From: an uncultured Lachnospiraceae bacterium
GTDB taxonomy: Bacteria > Bacillota > Clostridia > Lachnospirales > Lachnospiraceae
Assembly (NCBI GenBank): GCA_902793685.1
Contig: CADBEN010000012.1
Location: 1-61,583 of the forward strand
Direction of reading: 5' to 3'
Length of the DNA stretch: 61,583 bases
Part shown: piece after piece, positions 49,814 to 59,385 of the stretch
How the letters are laid out: every line of letters starts with the position of its first letter
Numbering within the stretch: position 1 is the first letter of the stretch
Translations under genes and position numbers: made by a program
Notes under the pieces: model-generated
Told to the model about the DNA's origin: nothing
The model's input: only the letters and a program-made list of their open reading frames with translations
The model's database searches: none

Positions 49814-49992
49814 GCGAGGAAGATCCCGCCATGCGGCCATGCAGCCGGCGGACTTGTCTGCGCGGATGCATGGACATATGGCGGGTCGGACGTATGAGCA
49901 GGAAGCGCCGGAGGCGCGGACTGCGAAGACGTCCAGGATTGCGGGAGCGCGAAGCGCGGAGCAATCCGTATCTTCCCAATATAGGGGGGCAT

Positions 49993-50754
49993 ATGGTGAA
50001 AAAATTCGTCTCATGGAATGTGAATGGGCTCCGGGCCTGCGCGGGTAAGAATTTTCTCGACGTTTTCCACGACCTGGACGCCGACGCCTTCTGCATCCAG
50101 GAGACAAAGCTTCAGGAAGGGCAGATCGAGCTGGACTTCCCCGGATACTACGATTACTGGAATTACGCGGAAAAGAAGGGCTATTCCGGGGTCGCCATGT
50201 GGACAAAGGACAAGCCGCTGAACGTGACCTTCGGCCTGGGCGTGGAGGAGCATGACCATGAGGGCCGGGTCATCACCGCGGAGTTTGAGGATTATTATCT
50301 TCTGACCTGTTACACACCGAATTCCCAGAACGAACTGAAACGGCTGGATTACCGGATGCGCTGGGAGGACGCGTTCCTTCAGCATATCCGGGGACTCGCC
50401 GCGAAGAAACCGCTGATCTTCTGCGGAGACCTGAATGTGGCTCATCAGGAGATCGACCTTAAGAACCCGGCTTCGAACCATCACAACGCAGGCTTTTCCG
50501 ACGAAGAGCGGGAGAAGATGTCGCGGATCCTGTCCTCCGGATTTACAGACAGCTTCCGTCATCTTTATCCGGACCGGAGGGACGCTTATTCCTGGTGGTC
50601 CTACCGGATGCGCGCCCGGGAGAAAAACGTCGGATGGCGCATTGACTATTTCATTGTCTCGGACGATATCCGCGACAGGATCATCGATTCCGTGATCCAT
50701 TCGGAAATCCCAGGCAGCGACCACTGTCCTGTGGAGCTTAAGATCGACCTCTGA
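49993..50754 (+). CDS. Exodeoxyribonuclease III / AP endonuclease
   Basis: The 253-residue ExoIII/Ape1-type enzyme repairs abasic sites. Motifs are in order: SWNVNGLRACAG, CIQETKLQ with the metal Glu, YTPNSQNELKRLDYR, CGDLNVAHQEIDL, YSWWSYR, WRIDYFIVS and the catalytic GSDHCPVEL. Length is standard. ATG 49993 follows GGGGGG; a longer Arg-rich in-frame extension is unlikely. It stands alone after the ABC-F gene. Confidence 0.93.
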   Translation: MVKKFVSWNVNGLRACAGKNFLDVFHDLDADAFCIQETKLQEGQIELDFPGYYDYWNYAEKKGYSGVAMWTKDKPLNVTFGLGVEEHDHEGRVITAEFEDYYLLTCYTPNSQNELKRLDYRMRWEDAFLQHIRGLAAKKPLIFCGDLNVAHQEIDLKNPASNHHNAGFSDEEREKMSRILSSGFTDSFRHLYPDRRDAYSWWSYRMRAREKNVGWRIDYFIVSDDIRDRIIDSVIHSEIPGSDHCPVELKIDL

Positions 50755-50778
50755 CGCGGAATTGTGAATACAGGGCGG

Positions 50779-50847
50779 CAGAGAAATACAAGAAAACAGA
50801 GAAATACAAGGAAACAGAGAAACACAAGAAAACAGAAAAATACAGAA
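50779..50847 (+). repeat. 18-bp tandem repeat between exoIII and the GH13-like gene
   Basis: CAGAGAAATACAAGAAAA-type units start at 50779, 50797, 50815 and 50833 (the last shortened). The unit is purine-rich and lies in a non-coding gap. It begins about 25 bases after the exonuclease stop. Confidence 0.85.
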
Positions 50848-50921
50848 CAGCAGAGAATAACAGATCAGACATCATAGGCAGTGACATCGTGTGGGTATGA
50901 CATCACTGAGGAGGCATTACG

Positions 50922-53030
50922 ATGGGAAATACTGAAATGGAAGCGCGCGCATACAATGCGCAGGAGAAAACGGAATTCCGCCCGGGAGACTCGCAGGATC
51001 TCCGGACGATCCTTCCGATGGGGGTAACGCTCCTCGGCCAGGGAATCCATGTGAACGTCGTGTCGCCGGGAAAGAGCTGCGCGATCCGGTTCTGCCTGAG
51101 AAATGAGGAGGAGCCTTTCCTTGTGAAGGAATTCCTTCCGGAGGAACGGATGGGGGATGTCTGGTCTTCCGACATCTCCTATCAGGAACTGAAAGAGACT
51201 GCCGGAAAGAAAGCTGCCGAGGCAGCCGGAAGAGAGCTTACGGAGGAAGAGGTCCGGGAGGAGCTTTTGGCCGCGGAATATGACTTTGCCTGTGAGCGGG
51301 GGCTTTTTGAGGATCCCTACGGCCATTCCTTCAGCGGCAGAGATTCCTGGGGAAAGGCGGAGCAGTACGGGAACCCTCTCCGGAGCCCGCTGTTCCTGAA
51401 GCCCTTTGACTGGGAAGGAGACAAGCCCCTCCGGACGCCCTTGGAGGACACCATCATCTACCGCCTTCATGTGCGGGGCTTCACGAAATCTCCGTCCAGC
51501 GGTGTGGTGCAGAAGGGGACCTTCGACGGGATCGTCGAGAAGATCCCGTATCTCAAAGAACTCGGGATCACTGCGGTGGAACTGATGCCCTGCCAGGAAT
51601 ATGAGGAACTTACGGCGACCCGTCTGGACTACACGGGTCCCGTCGCCGCGCATGCAGGGGATGGCGCCGCGAAGACCGGGAAGGGCGGAGCGAAGAAGTG
51701 GAAGAATGTGTCCACGGAAGGCACGCGGCCGACCGGGAAGATCAATTACTGGGGCTATACCAAGGCGCATCACTTTGCGCCGAAGGCCAGCCTCTGCAGA
51801 AAAAAGGACCGGGATCCCGCCGGAGAGTTCCGCGCGCTGGTGCGGGAACTCCACAAGGCAGGAATCGAGGTCATCACGGAACTGTTTTTTGACGGCAGCG
51901 AGGACGCGAGCTATGTCGCGGAAGTTCTGCGCTACTATGTCCGCTTCTTCCATGTGGACGGCATCCGCCTGACCGGTTATGCAGACGCAGCGGCGGCTTC
52001 CCGGGATCCGTATCTCGCGGGGGTCAAGCTGATTGCCGGAAGCTGGCGGGAGGAGCCGCGGAAGGACAGCCGCAGGCTCGCTTCCTGCGGAGACGCTTTT
52101 CAGCGGGACATGCGCCGTTTCCTGAAGGGAGACGAAGGCATGCTGAACAGCGTGATCTACCACAGCAGGAACAATCCGCCCCACGCTGCGGCAATCAACT
52201 ACATGGCGAACACCAACGGCTTCACCCTTGCGGATACCGTGATGTATGACATCCGCCACAATGAGGCGAACGGGGAAGGAAATTCTGACGGACCGGAGGA
52301 GAACTTCAGCTGGAACTGCGGCGTTGAGGGACCGAGCAAGAAGAAAAAGATCCGTACACTCCGGAAGCAGCAGCTCCGCAACGCATTCCTCCTTCTGCTC
52401 CTGAGCCAGGGAACGCCCCTGATCCTTGCGGGCGATGAATTCGGCCGGACCCAGGGCGGAAACAATAATGCCTGGTGCCAGGACAACGCCATCTCATGGG
52501 TCAACTGGAAGCTGCTGAAGACTGAGGCATGGCTTTTTGAATTTGTGAAGAAAAGCATCGCGTTCAGGCAGCAGCACCGCGCTTTCCATGGCACGGAACA
52601 GCCGAAGCTCATGGATCCCCGGGCTACGGGAATCCCGGATGTCTCCTACCACGGTGTAATGGCCTGGCGGCCGGAGTTTGAGCTCTGGCGGCGCCAGCTG
52701 GGCATCCTCTACAACGGCGCCTACGCGCCGGACGAAAGCGGAAAGCCTGACAGCACCTTCTTTGTCATGTACAACATGCACTGGGAGGAGCACGCTTTTG
52801 CCCTTCCGCATCCGGACCGGGGCGCGGTCTGGCACCTGGCGGCAAACACCGCGGACAATGCTCTCAACGGCTGGTATCCGGCAGGGGAGGAGCCTCTTCT
52901 GGAGGATCAGAGGGGCTTTGTCATGGCGCCCCGCAGCATTGTGGTGCTGATGACGAAGACTGCTCCAAAGCCGGCACCTAAAAAACGGAAGAAAAAAGAA
53001 AAGGCAGCAGAAAAGGAAACAGAGAAATGA
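50922..53030 (+). CDS. GH13 debranching-type protein without catalytic residues (pseudoenzyme)
   Basis: The 702-residue protein has the architecture of GlgX/isoamylase: an N-terminal beta-sandwich, then a barrel with YRLHVRGFTKSPSSG, ELGITAVELMPCQEYEE, INYWGYTKAHHFAPK and the hallmark GTPLILAGDEFGRTQGGNNN. The catalytic sites are lost. The nucleophile position reads DGIRLTGYA (Thr351), the acid/base position LIAGSW (Gly373), and the third Asp position NTNGFTL (Thr431-Asn432). The DVVxNH block reads ITELFFDG. It should not hydrolyse glucan, but may still bind it. A Lys-rich tail ends the protein. AGGAGGC precedes the ATG. The stop overlaps the next gene. Confidence 0.85.
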   Translation: MGNTEMEARAYNAQEKTEFRPGDSQDLRTILPMGVTLLGQGIHVNVVSPGKSCAIRFCLRNEEEPFLVKEFLPEERMGDVWSSDISYQELKETAGKKAAEAAGRELTEEEVREELLAAEYDFACERGLFEDPYGHSFSGRDSWGKAEQYGNPLRSPLFLKPFDWEGDKPLRTPLEDTIIYRLHVRGFTKSPSSGVVQKGTFDGIVEKIPYLKELGITAVELMPCQEYEELTATRLDYTGPVAAHAGDGAAKTGKGGAKKWKNVSTEGTRPTGKINYWGYTKAHHFAPKASLCRKKDRDPAGEFRALVRELHKAGIEVITELFFDGSEDASYVAEVLRYYVRFFHVDGIRLTGYADAAAASRDPYLAGVKLIAGSWREEPRKDSRRLASCGDAFQRDMRRFLKGDEGMLNSVIYHSRNNPPHAAAINYMANTNGFTLADTVMYDIRHNEANGEGNSDGPEENFSWNCGVEGPSKKKKIRTLRKQQLRNAFLLLLLSQGTPLILAGDEFGRTQGGNNNAWCQDNAISWVNWKLLKTEAWLFEFVKKSIAFRQQHRAFHGTEQPKLMDPRATGIPDVSYHGVMAWRPEFELWRRQLGILYNGAYAPDESGKPDSTFFVMYNMHWEEHAFALPHPDRGAVWHLAANTADNALNGWYPAGEEPLLEDQRGFVMAPRSIVVLMTKTAPKPAPKKRKKKEKAAEKETEK

Positions 53031-54001
53031 CGGTCCTTGTGATCTTATGCAGCCGGAACGGCGAGAAGTATCTCCATGCACAGATCCTGTCCATCCTGAA
53101 GCAGACGGAACCCGGCGTCCGTCTGCTTATTTCGGATGACGTGTCGACGGACAGCACCGCCCGCATCGCCCGGGATTATCAGGAACTGTATCCGGACCGG
53201 GTGCAGTTCGTGCAGCGGACGGAACCTTCCGGAGGCGCGGCACGCCATTTCATGAGCGTTCTCCATTCCTTCGGAACTGACGCCGACTACATCCTGTTCG
53301 CGGATCAGGACGATGTCTGGCATCCGGAGAAAGTGAAGGAAACTCTGCGGATCATGCTGGCAGCGGAGGAGAAGTACGGCGCTGACACGCCTCTTCTGGT
53401 TCATTGCGACATGAGGATCACGGACGAGGCGGGAAATGTGATCTCCCCCTCCTATGTGAGGTATCAGCAGATGTCGCCGCAGCGGAACAGCCTGAACCGG
53501 CTGCTGATCCAGAACAATGTGACCGGCGGCGCCATGATGATGAACCGTGCTCTGGCGCGGATTCTCCGGCGGCATCCGGTACCGGAGCACCCGGTGATGC
53601 ACGATCACTGGATCGCCCTCACGGCGGCAGCCTTCGGAAAGATCATTTTCCTGGACAAGGCCCTCTACGACTACCGCCAGCACGGGGACAATGTCCTCGG
53701 CGCCGCGAAGGGGTCCCGGGTCCGGGAAGTCCTGGACCGGCTGGGCCTGTTCCGGAAGGACGGGAAGACGAAGGAGGAGATGGACCGCTATTCTTCCGGC
53801 GTCTACACGGCGCTGTTCCGGCAGGCGGCGGAGTTCGGGCGCCAGTACGGAAAAGAACTGTCCCCGAAACAGGTAAAGCTGCTGCAGGCCTTTGTCAGCC
53901 TGCGGAAAATGAACCGGGCTCAGAAAATCTTCACGATCCTGAAATACGGCTTCACCTTCAACCGGCTGCACCGGACTGTCGGGGAGTGCATGTTTCTGTA
54001 A
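53027..54001 (+). CDS. GT2 family glycosyltransferase
   Basis: The 324-residue enzyme has a GT-A fold. The N-terminus MTVLVILCSRNGEKYLHAQI, the LLISDDVSTDST segment and ILFADQDDVWHP (DxD metal site) are typical of rhamnosyl/galactosyl-type GT2 enzymes. It starts by ATGA overlap with the GH13-like gene. A flippase and another GT2 follow, so it probably builds a surface polysaccharide. Donor and acceptor are unknown. Confidence 0.88.
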   Translation: MTVLVILCSRNGEKYLHAQILSILKQTEPGVRLLISDDVSTDSTARIARDYQELYPDRVQFVQRTEPSGGAARHFMSVLHSFGTDADYILFADQDDVWHPEKVKETLRIMLAAEEKYGADTPLLVHCDMRITDEAGNVISPSYVRYQQMSPQRNSLNRLLIQNNVTGGAMMMNRALARILRRHPVPEHPVMHDHWIALTAAAFGKIIFLDKALYDYRQHGDNVLGAAKGSRVREVLDRLGLFRKDGKTKEEMDRYSSGVYTALFRQAAEFGRQYGKELSPKQVKLLQAFVSLRKMNRAQKIFTILKYGFTFNRLHRTVGECMFL

Positions 54002-54100
54002 GCTGGCAGCGGGAGGGGGAAATCCCCCTGCTGCGGCAGGTACACAAGTCCCGCAGGCGGGACCTGGATTTATTCGAACGGGCAGGATAAGGGACATAAT

Positions 54101-55561
54101 TTGGAACATTCGTCAGAAAACCTGAAGAGCAAAGTCGCGCACGGCCTCCTCTGGAAGCTCCTTGAGCTTGCAGGGGCACAGGGCGTGCAGTTTGTCGTTG
54201 CCCTGATCCTTGCGAGGCTGATGACTCCTGCGGAGTACGGGACCATCGGCCTCATCATGATCTTCATCACGATCGCGAACGTGTTCGTCCAGTCGGGTTT
54301 TGCGACGGCGCTGATCCAGCGGCCGGAGGTGCGGGAAGAAGACTATTCTTCCGTACTCCGTATCTGCCTCGGGATCGCCGTGCCGGTGTATTTTCTGCTC
54401 TGGTCCCTGGCGCCGCATATTGCCCGCTATTACCGGACTCCGGTGCTGGAGCCCCTGCTGCGGGTCATGGGGATCGTCCTTTTTCCGGGGGCTGTCATCT
54501 CGATCCAGACAGCCTATGTGTCCCGGAGTCTCAATTTCCGTCAGCTTTTCAAGGCCAGCATGGCTGCAGTCCTGCTGTCCGGCGTGGTCTCGGTGGGCAT
54601 GGCGTCCGCCGGCTTCGGCGTCTGGGCCATGGCAGCGCAGCAGCTGGTCTACTATTTCGCCCTGATGGGCGGCCTTTTTGTGACAGTGCAGTGGCGGCCC
54701 CGCGGCGGCTTCGACCTGCGGAGAGTCGGGGAACTGTACCGGTTCGGGTGGAAGATCCTGGTCTCCGGACTGATCGACACCATCTGGATGAACGTCTACG
54801 GACTCATCATCGGCCGCCGCTATTCTCCGGCGGACCTGGGCGGCTACAGCCGGGGCGAGCAGTTCCCGAAGCTGATCACCCAGAATCTTTCCGCGGCGAT
54901 CCAGGCGGTCATCCTGCCCGCCTATTCCAGGAACCAGGACGACAAAGTGCGGCTGAAGAACATGATGCGGCGCAGCATCCGGCTTTCCGCCTTCGCGGTC
55001 TTTCCCATGATGGCCGGACTGATCGGCACCTCGGTGCCCCTGATCCGGGTCCTGCTTACGGACCGCTGGCTGTTCTGCGCGCCGTACCTCTGCATCATGT
55101 GTGTGTGCTACGCCTTCTGGCCGATCCATGTGACAAACCTTCAGATGGTCACCGCCCTGGGGAGGAGCGACCTCTTCCTGAAGCTGGAGATCCTGAAAAA
55201 AGCCGTCGGGATCGCAGTCCTGCTGGTAAGCCTGCGCTACGGCATCATCACGATGCTGATCCTGAAGGCGGTGGATGAATTCCTCTGCACCTTTATCAAC
55301 GCCTGGCCGGTGAACCGGCTGATCGGCTACGGTATCGGACAGCAGTATCTGGATATGCTTCCCTCCGCAGCCTGCGCGGCGGTGATGGGGGCTGCAGTCT
55401 GGCAGCTGCAGCGGCTGGGTTTTGCCCCGCTTCCGACCCTGGTCCTCCAGATCGCGGCGGGTGTCCTGATCTACTGCGCCCTGTCGGCGGCGGTGAACCG
55501 GGAAGGCTTCCGGGAACTTCTGGACCTTGCGGGGACCCTGCGGAAGAAGAACAGGGAATAG
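54101..55561 (+). CDS. Oligosaccharide flippase (Wzx/MOP superfamily)
   Basis: The 486-residue membrane protein has 12 or more predicted helices. The start LKSKVAHGLLWKLLELAGAQ and ARLMTPAEYGTIGLIMIFIT is typical of polysaccharide flippases, and the middle segment YSPADLGGYSRGEQFPKL is a family signature. It would move lipid-linked repeat units across the membrane. The start is TTG 54101 after AGGATAAGGGA; no ATG fits better. It lies between two glycosyltransferase genes. Confidence 0.9.
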   Translation: MEHSSENLKSKVAHGLLWKLLELAGAQGVQFVVALILARLMTPAEYGTIGLIMIFITIANVFVQSGFATALIQRPEVREEDYSSVLRICLGIAVPVYFLLWSLAPHIARYYRTPVLEPLLRVMGIVLFPGAVISIQTAYVSRSLNFRQLFKASMAAVLLSGVVSVGMASAGFGVWAMAAQQLVYYFALMGGLFVTVQWRPRGGFDLRRVGELYRFGWKILVSGLIDTIWMNVYGLIIGRRYSPADLGGYSRGEQFPKLITQNLSAAIQAVILPAYSRNQDDKVRLKNMMRRSIRLSAFAVFPMMAGLIGTSVPLIRVLLTDRWLFCAPYLCIMCVCYAFWPIHVTNLQMVTALGRSDLFLKLEILKKAVGIAVLLVSLRYGIITMLILKAVDEFLCTFINAWPVNRLIGYGIGQQYLDMLPSAACAAVMGAAVWQLQRLGFAPLPTLVLQIAAGVLIYCALSAAVNREGFRELLDLAGTLRKKNRE

Positions 55562-55615
55562 GAACCGGGAATAATAACAGGGAATAAAAGCAGGGAATAA
55601 CGGCGGGGAATTAAA
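55551..55615 (+). repeat. 13-bp tandem repeat overlapping the flippase stop
   Basis: Five imperfect ACAGGGAATAANA units start at 55551, 55564, 55577, 55590 and 55603. The first unit holds the flippase stop codon, so growth of the array would not change the protein. Confidence 0.8.
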
Positions 55616-55664
55616 AGACATAAATGACTGCTCCGCGGAGAAGCTTCGGAGAGAAGGAGACGGA

Positions 55665-56726
55665 ATGGGCAGAAAAAGAACCTACACGACGATCATGAAA
55701 CAGCCGGAACCTGTAACATATCCGGAGGCCGGTTTCCCCACGGACGGCCCGGTGATGGTCAGTATCTGTGCGGTATGTTTTCAGCATGCCCCTTATCTCC
55801 GCCAGGCGCTGAACGGGTTTCTCACCCAGAAATGTCCTTTCCGGGTCGAGATCCTGGTGCACGATGACGCTTCGACGGACGGTTCCGGGGACATTCTCCG
55901 GGAATACGCGGCCCGCTATCCGAACATCGTGAAGCCGATGATCCAGACGGAAAACCAGTACTCCAAAGGCATCACGAACCTTTCCGGCGCCTTCAACTTT
56001 CCGAGGGCGGAGGGAAAATATATCGCGCTGATGGACTGCGATGACCGGTGGTGCGATGAAGAGAAGCTGGCCCTGCAGGTCGCGTACATGGAGGCGCACC
56101 CGGAGTGCAGTCTCTGTGTCCACGCGGCGGAGGTGCAGAACGACAACGGGGAGATGACGGACCGGAACCTTATGCGGCCTTACCGGGAAGACCGGATCCT
56201 GACGCCCCAGGAGCTGGTGGACAAGGCGGGCGCCTTCCCCTTCGGATCCATGCTGTTCCGGCGGGAGATGGTGCAGGTGCTTCCGGACTACTATGTGAAC
56301 TGTCCGGTGGGCGACCGGCCTCTGGAACTGATGGCGGCCGCCCGGGGATATGCATTCTATATGGACCGGCCGATGAGCGTCTACCGCTTCAACGGCGCCG
56401 GATCCTGGACCAACAGCATGAAGACCGGCGACTATGTGAAAAAGCAGAATGATTACGCGCGGGCGATGCGGGCCATGTACGAGGGCTTCGACCGGGCGAC
56501 GGATGGACGGTACCACCGGGAAGCGGTCAGCGCTTCCCACCGGCTGTATTTCCTGACCAGAGTTAATCTCAGGGATTTTGACGGGATCTTTGATCCGCAT
56601 TACCGCAGATATTATGAGGAACTGCCGGGCCGGGAGCGTATGCTGATACGGTTTGAGCAGCGGTGTCCGAAGGCGTACGCATCATTGCAGAAGCTTTCTC
56701 ACCGCATCCGGGGAGGAAAGGCATGA
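55665..56726 (+). CDS. GT2 family glycosyltransferase
   Basis: The 353-residue enzyme has MVSICAVCFQHAPYLRQALN, LVHDDASTDGS and ALMDCDDRWCDEEKLALQ, giving a GT-A fold with a DxD-like metal site. The NGFLTQKCPFRVEILVHDD block is typical of capsule and wall-polysaccharide enzymes. GGAGA precedes the ATG. It overlaps the acyltransferase start by ATGA. Confidence 0.88.
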   Translation: MGRKRTYTTIMKQPEPVTYPEAGFPTDGPVMVSICAVCFQHAPYLRQALNGFLTQKCPFRVEILVHDDASTDGSGDILREYAARYPNIVKPMIQTENQYSKGITNLSGAFNFPRAEGKYIALMDCDDRWCDEEKLALQVAYMEAHPECSLCVHAAEVQNDNGEMTDRNLMRPYREDRILTPQELVDKAGAFPFGSMLFRREMVQVLPDYYVNCPVGDRPLELMAAARGYAFYMDRPMSVYRFNGAGSWTNSMKTGDYVKKQNDYARAMRAMYEGFDRATDGRYHREAVSASHRLYFLTRVNLRDFDGIFDPHYRRYYEELPGRERMLIRFEQRCPKAYASLQKLSHRIRGGKA

Positions 56727-58321
56727 ATGCCGGACAGAACGGAACAGGAACGGGAATTCCGGAGGCACAGGGATTCGTGATCGCGGAACCGGCATCACTG
56801 GCGGCAGACTATACGATCGAAGGTGATTTCTGGCAGCCCACAGGGCAGGACCCGCAGATCATCTTTGAGGACTGCGGCGGCTGGGATGCAGTCAGGGTGA
56901 ACTTCGCGGAGCCCATTGTGAATGATTCCATCCTGACTTTGTATTATTCGGACGGAGCTTTTGACCGCTTTCACCGGGCGGAAGAGTATCTCATGGGCGG
57001 GACTGAGACCGCTCTGGTCCGGGTCCCGGCGGGATCCTGGGACCGGCTGCGGCTGGATATCCGGACGGATTTCCGTCTGGAATCCATGGAAGCCGTACCC
57101 CGGGAGCCGCTGACGGCAGCCGGCGCGGCCCGGAAGCTGATGACCGGCGGCGGTCTGCTGAAGCTCCTGCTGGTGCTCTTTATCCTATGGGCGGGCATAC
57201 TGCCAAAGGTGAAATCCATGACTGTGAAGGCGAAGACGGGCAAAGCAGCCGGCGGCAGGACTGTCTGGCTCGACGCGGTCCGTGCCCTGGCGGCAGTCAT
57301 GGTGGTGGCGCTTCATGTGGCGGAGCCGGAGGCACTGGCCCTGCCCCACGACATGAAACGGTATCTTTTCCTCCAGGCGCTCTGCGTGTTCTGCATCAAC
57401 TGCAATCTTCTGTTTGTCCTGATCAGCGGCGCGCTGCTCCTTCCCTGGCGGGAGGAGAACTTCACGGAGTTCCTGAAAAAACGGCTCTGGAAGGTGGTGC
57501 TGCCTCTGCTGGTCTATGCCTGCTTTTACGTATTCGGTATGTGCGCCAGCGCGGACGGTCCCTGGTTCCTGTTCAAAGGCTATGTACGGCAGGTCTCCTC
57601 GGACACGATGTTCATGGGACCCCACCTGCGGCTCATGTATGTGATCATCAGCCTTTATCTCATCGCCTGGTTCCTGCGCTTCCTGCTGAAGAGCATGACA
57701 GAGCGGGAGGAGAAGATCCTGGCGGGAACCATTCTGGTGCTGCGGGTCCTGGCAACGCTTGCTCTGGAACACCGGGTGCCGGTGGGAGTGATGTTTTACC
57801 TTGCGGACTGGCCGGGGCTGTTCCTGATGGGATATTTCCTGACCCGGGACTGGATGCGGAAGTATGATCCGGCGATCATTGCGGCCGGCGCCGGCGCCTT
57901 CGCTTATTCCGTGTATCTTGTGACAGTGCGGGATGATTTCATGAACGTGGTCGCTAACACCTCAAGTCTCATGCTTTTCATGAGCAGCGCACTTTTCGTG
58001 CTGTTTCTGCGCGCAGAGCAGCTTTACCACGCGCGCAGAGCGGAAGGGGCCGGTGCCTGCGGTGCGAATGCGTTTCTGAGCGGTGCGCGGGCTTTTGTCT
58101 CGGCTCTAAGCCGGCAGAGCTATTCGATCCTGCTTATCCATTTCTTTGTCCTCCACGCGGTCCTGCGCCGGGGACTGATGCGGGAAGGGCTGCCGATGAC
58201 GGCGGAGCTTCTGCTGATGTTCCTTCTGTGTCTGGTGATCTCCTGGATCATCGCCTTTGCCGTCGATAATACGGTCATCGCGGCGGTGGACCACGTGCTG
58301 CGGAGAAACAAAGAAGCATAA
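56723..58321 (+). CDS. Acyltransferase 3 family membrane protein with N-terminal extracellular domain
   Basis: The 532-residue protein has a beta-rich N-terminal region of about 130 residues (DYTIEGDFWQPTGQDPQIIF), a first helix, then about ten helices of an acyltransferase 3 domain. That domain has TVWLDAVRALAAVMVVALHV, where the His is the conserved catalytic residue, and GVMFYLADWPGLFLMGYFL. Such enzymes acetylate or otherwise modify polysaccharides. The N-terminal domain could recognise the glycan. It shares the operon with the GT2 and flippase genes. ATG 56723 follows GAGGAAAGG. Confidence 0.85.
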   Translation: MNAGQNGTGTGIPEAQGFVIAEPASLAADYTIEGDFWQPTGQDPQIIFEDCGGWDAVRVNFAEPIVNDSILTLYYSDGAFDRFHRAEEYLMGGTETALVRVPAGSWDRLRLDIRTDFRLESMEAVPREPLTAAGAARKLMTGGGLLKLLLVLFILWAGILPKVKSMTVKAKTGKAAGGRTVWLDAVRALAAVMVVALHVAEPEALALPHDMKRYLFLQALCVFCINCNLLFVLISGALLLPWREENFTEFLKKRLWKVVLPLLVYACFYVFGMCASADGPWFLFKGYVRQVSSDTMFMGPHLRLMYVIISLYLIAWFLRFLLKSMTEREEKILAGTILVLRVLATLALEHRVPVGVMFYLADWPGLFLMGYFLTRDWMRKYDPAIIAAGAGAFAYSVYLVTVRDDFMNVVANTSSLMLFMSSALFVLFLRAEQLYHARRAEGAGACGANAFLSGARAFVSALSRQSYSILLIHFFVLHAVLRRGLMREGLPMTAELLLMFLLCLVISWIIAFAVDNTVIAAVDHVLRRNKEA

Positions 58322-58363
58322 TTCCGGTCAGCGCATGGCAGCAGATCAGGAAGAAGGGTGCAG

Positions 58364-59236
58364 ATGAAGACTACGGATCTCACCGAGCGCGCCATCTATG
58401 CGTCGATCTGCAGGAACGACGGGATCCCGGCGCGGGAGATTGCAAAGGATATCGCAAGACACGGAGCCGGGAACGGAGGAAATCCCCCCGTGGACCGGCA
58501 CACGGTCAATCAGTATCTCTACCGTTCCCCCTTTATGCGGGAACTCTGTTACCGGGATGACGGGTATCTCTGGCATGGACTGATCCGGCAGATGCGGCCG
58601 CACCTGGGCCTCGCGGATTTCTGCGGCTGGTACGGCACAGTGAAGGAATTCCTGGATACGCCGGAGGAGCGATGGTTCGAAGAACTGCTGGACGGCTGCC
58701 GCCGGATCGGCAGGAACCTGAATGACACTCGCGGACTGTTTCATTCCTTTCGTGACGCCCGGGAGGTGATGGTTCAGCTGTTCCGGGACCTGGACGGGAT
58801 CTGCGGCGATGCGCCGGATGCAGCGACGTCCGGATATACAGGAGTACAGGGTGATACGAACATCCCTGCAGGCGCAGGGATCGTTTCCGGACGGGAGGAC
58901 TGGGAGATCGCCTTTGAACTCCGTATCAACAGGGCAAAGTATATCCGTATCTATGCGGATATCCTGGTGATCACGGAAGACCGGGTATTTTCCCTGGAAT
59001 TCAAGATGAAGGACCGGATCGACCCGGAAGAGGTCTCCCAGGCGGCAAAGTACAGCGGATATCTGGAGGTGCTGTTCGGACCTGATTATGACGTGATTCC
59101 GGCGCTGGTGCTGACCCGGGCGGAAGACCTCTACACCACTGCCGTACTTTCCGGAAGCACGGCGGAGGTTCCGGTCTGTTCCGGGGATATGCTGTTCAAC
59201 CTGTTCGACGAGTATCTCAGGTTCCTTGCTCCCTGA
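58364..59236 (+). CDS. Unrecognised HTH plus PD-(D/E)xK nuclease-like protein
   Basis: The 290-residue protein starts with a winged-helix-like segment (ERAIYASICRNDGIPAREIA, then DRHTVNQYLYRSPFMRELCY). Its C-terminal third shows a PD-(D/E)xK nuclease core: Asp in IYADILVITEDRVFSLEFKM with the ELEFKMK-type ExK, then QAAKYSGYLEVLF as the trailing helix. The middle is helical and unknown. No signal peptide is present. ATG 58364 follows AAGAAGGG; a GTG at 58358 is possible. I do not recognise the family. It may act in DNA repair, restriction or defence; context does not decide. A strong terminator follows. Confidence 0.65.
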   Translation: MKTTDLTERAIYASICRNDGIPAREIAKDIARHGAGNGGNPPVDRHTVNQYLYRSPFMRELCYRDDGYLWHGLIRQMRPHLGLADFCGWYGTVKEFLDTPEERWFEELLDGCRRIGRNLNDTRGLFHSFRDAREVMVQLFRDLDGICGDAPDAATSGYTGVQGDTNIPAGAGIVSGREDWEIAFELRINRAKYIRIYADILVITEDRVFSLEFKMKDRIDPEEVSQAAKYSGYLEVLFGPDYDVIPALVLTRAEDLYTTAVLSGSTAEVPVCSGDMLFNLFDEYLRFLAP

Positions 59237-59313
59237 CACGGGCGGAGCAGCTCCGGAAAGACTCAGCTCCGGAAAGAAGATTTCACGGCTCTGGGAAGAC
59301 TTTAATACAGGAC

Positions 59314-59360
59314 AAAAACAGGATCCCCGGGAAGAAACACTTCCCGGGGATCCTGTTTTT
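59314..59360. terminator. Strong bidirectional terminator
   Basis: AAAAACAGGATCCCCGGGAAG and its exact complement form a 21-bp stem with loop AAACA, with A- and T-runs for both directions. It separates the nuclease-like gene from the convergent transpeptidase gene. Confidence 0.95.
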
Positions 59361-59385
59361 GCGGTTTCAGCTGATATTTGCCGGC

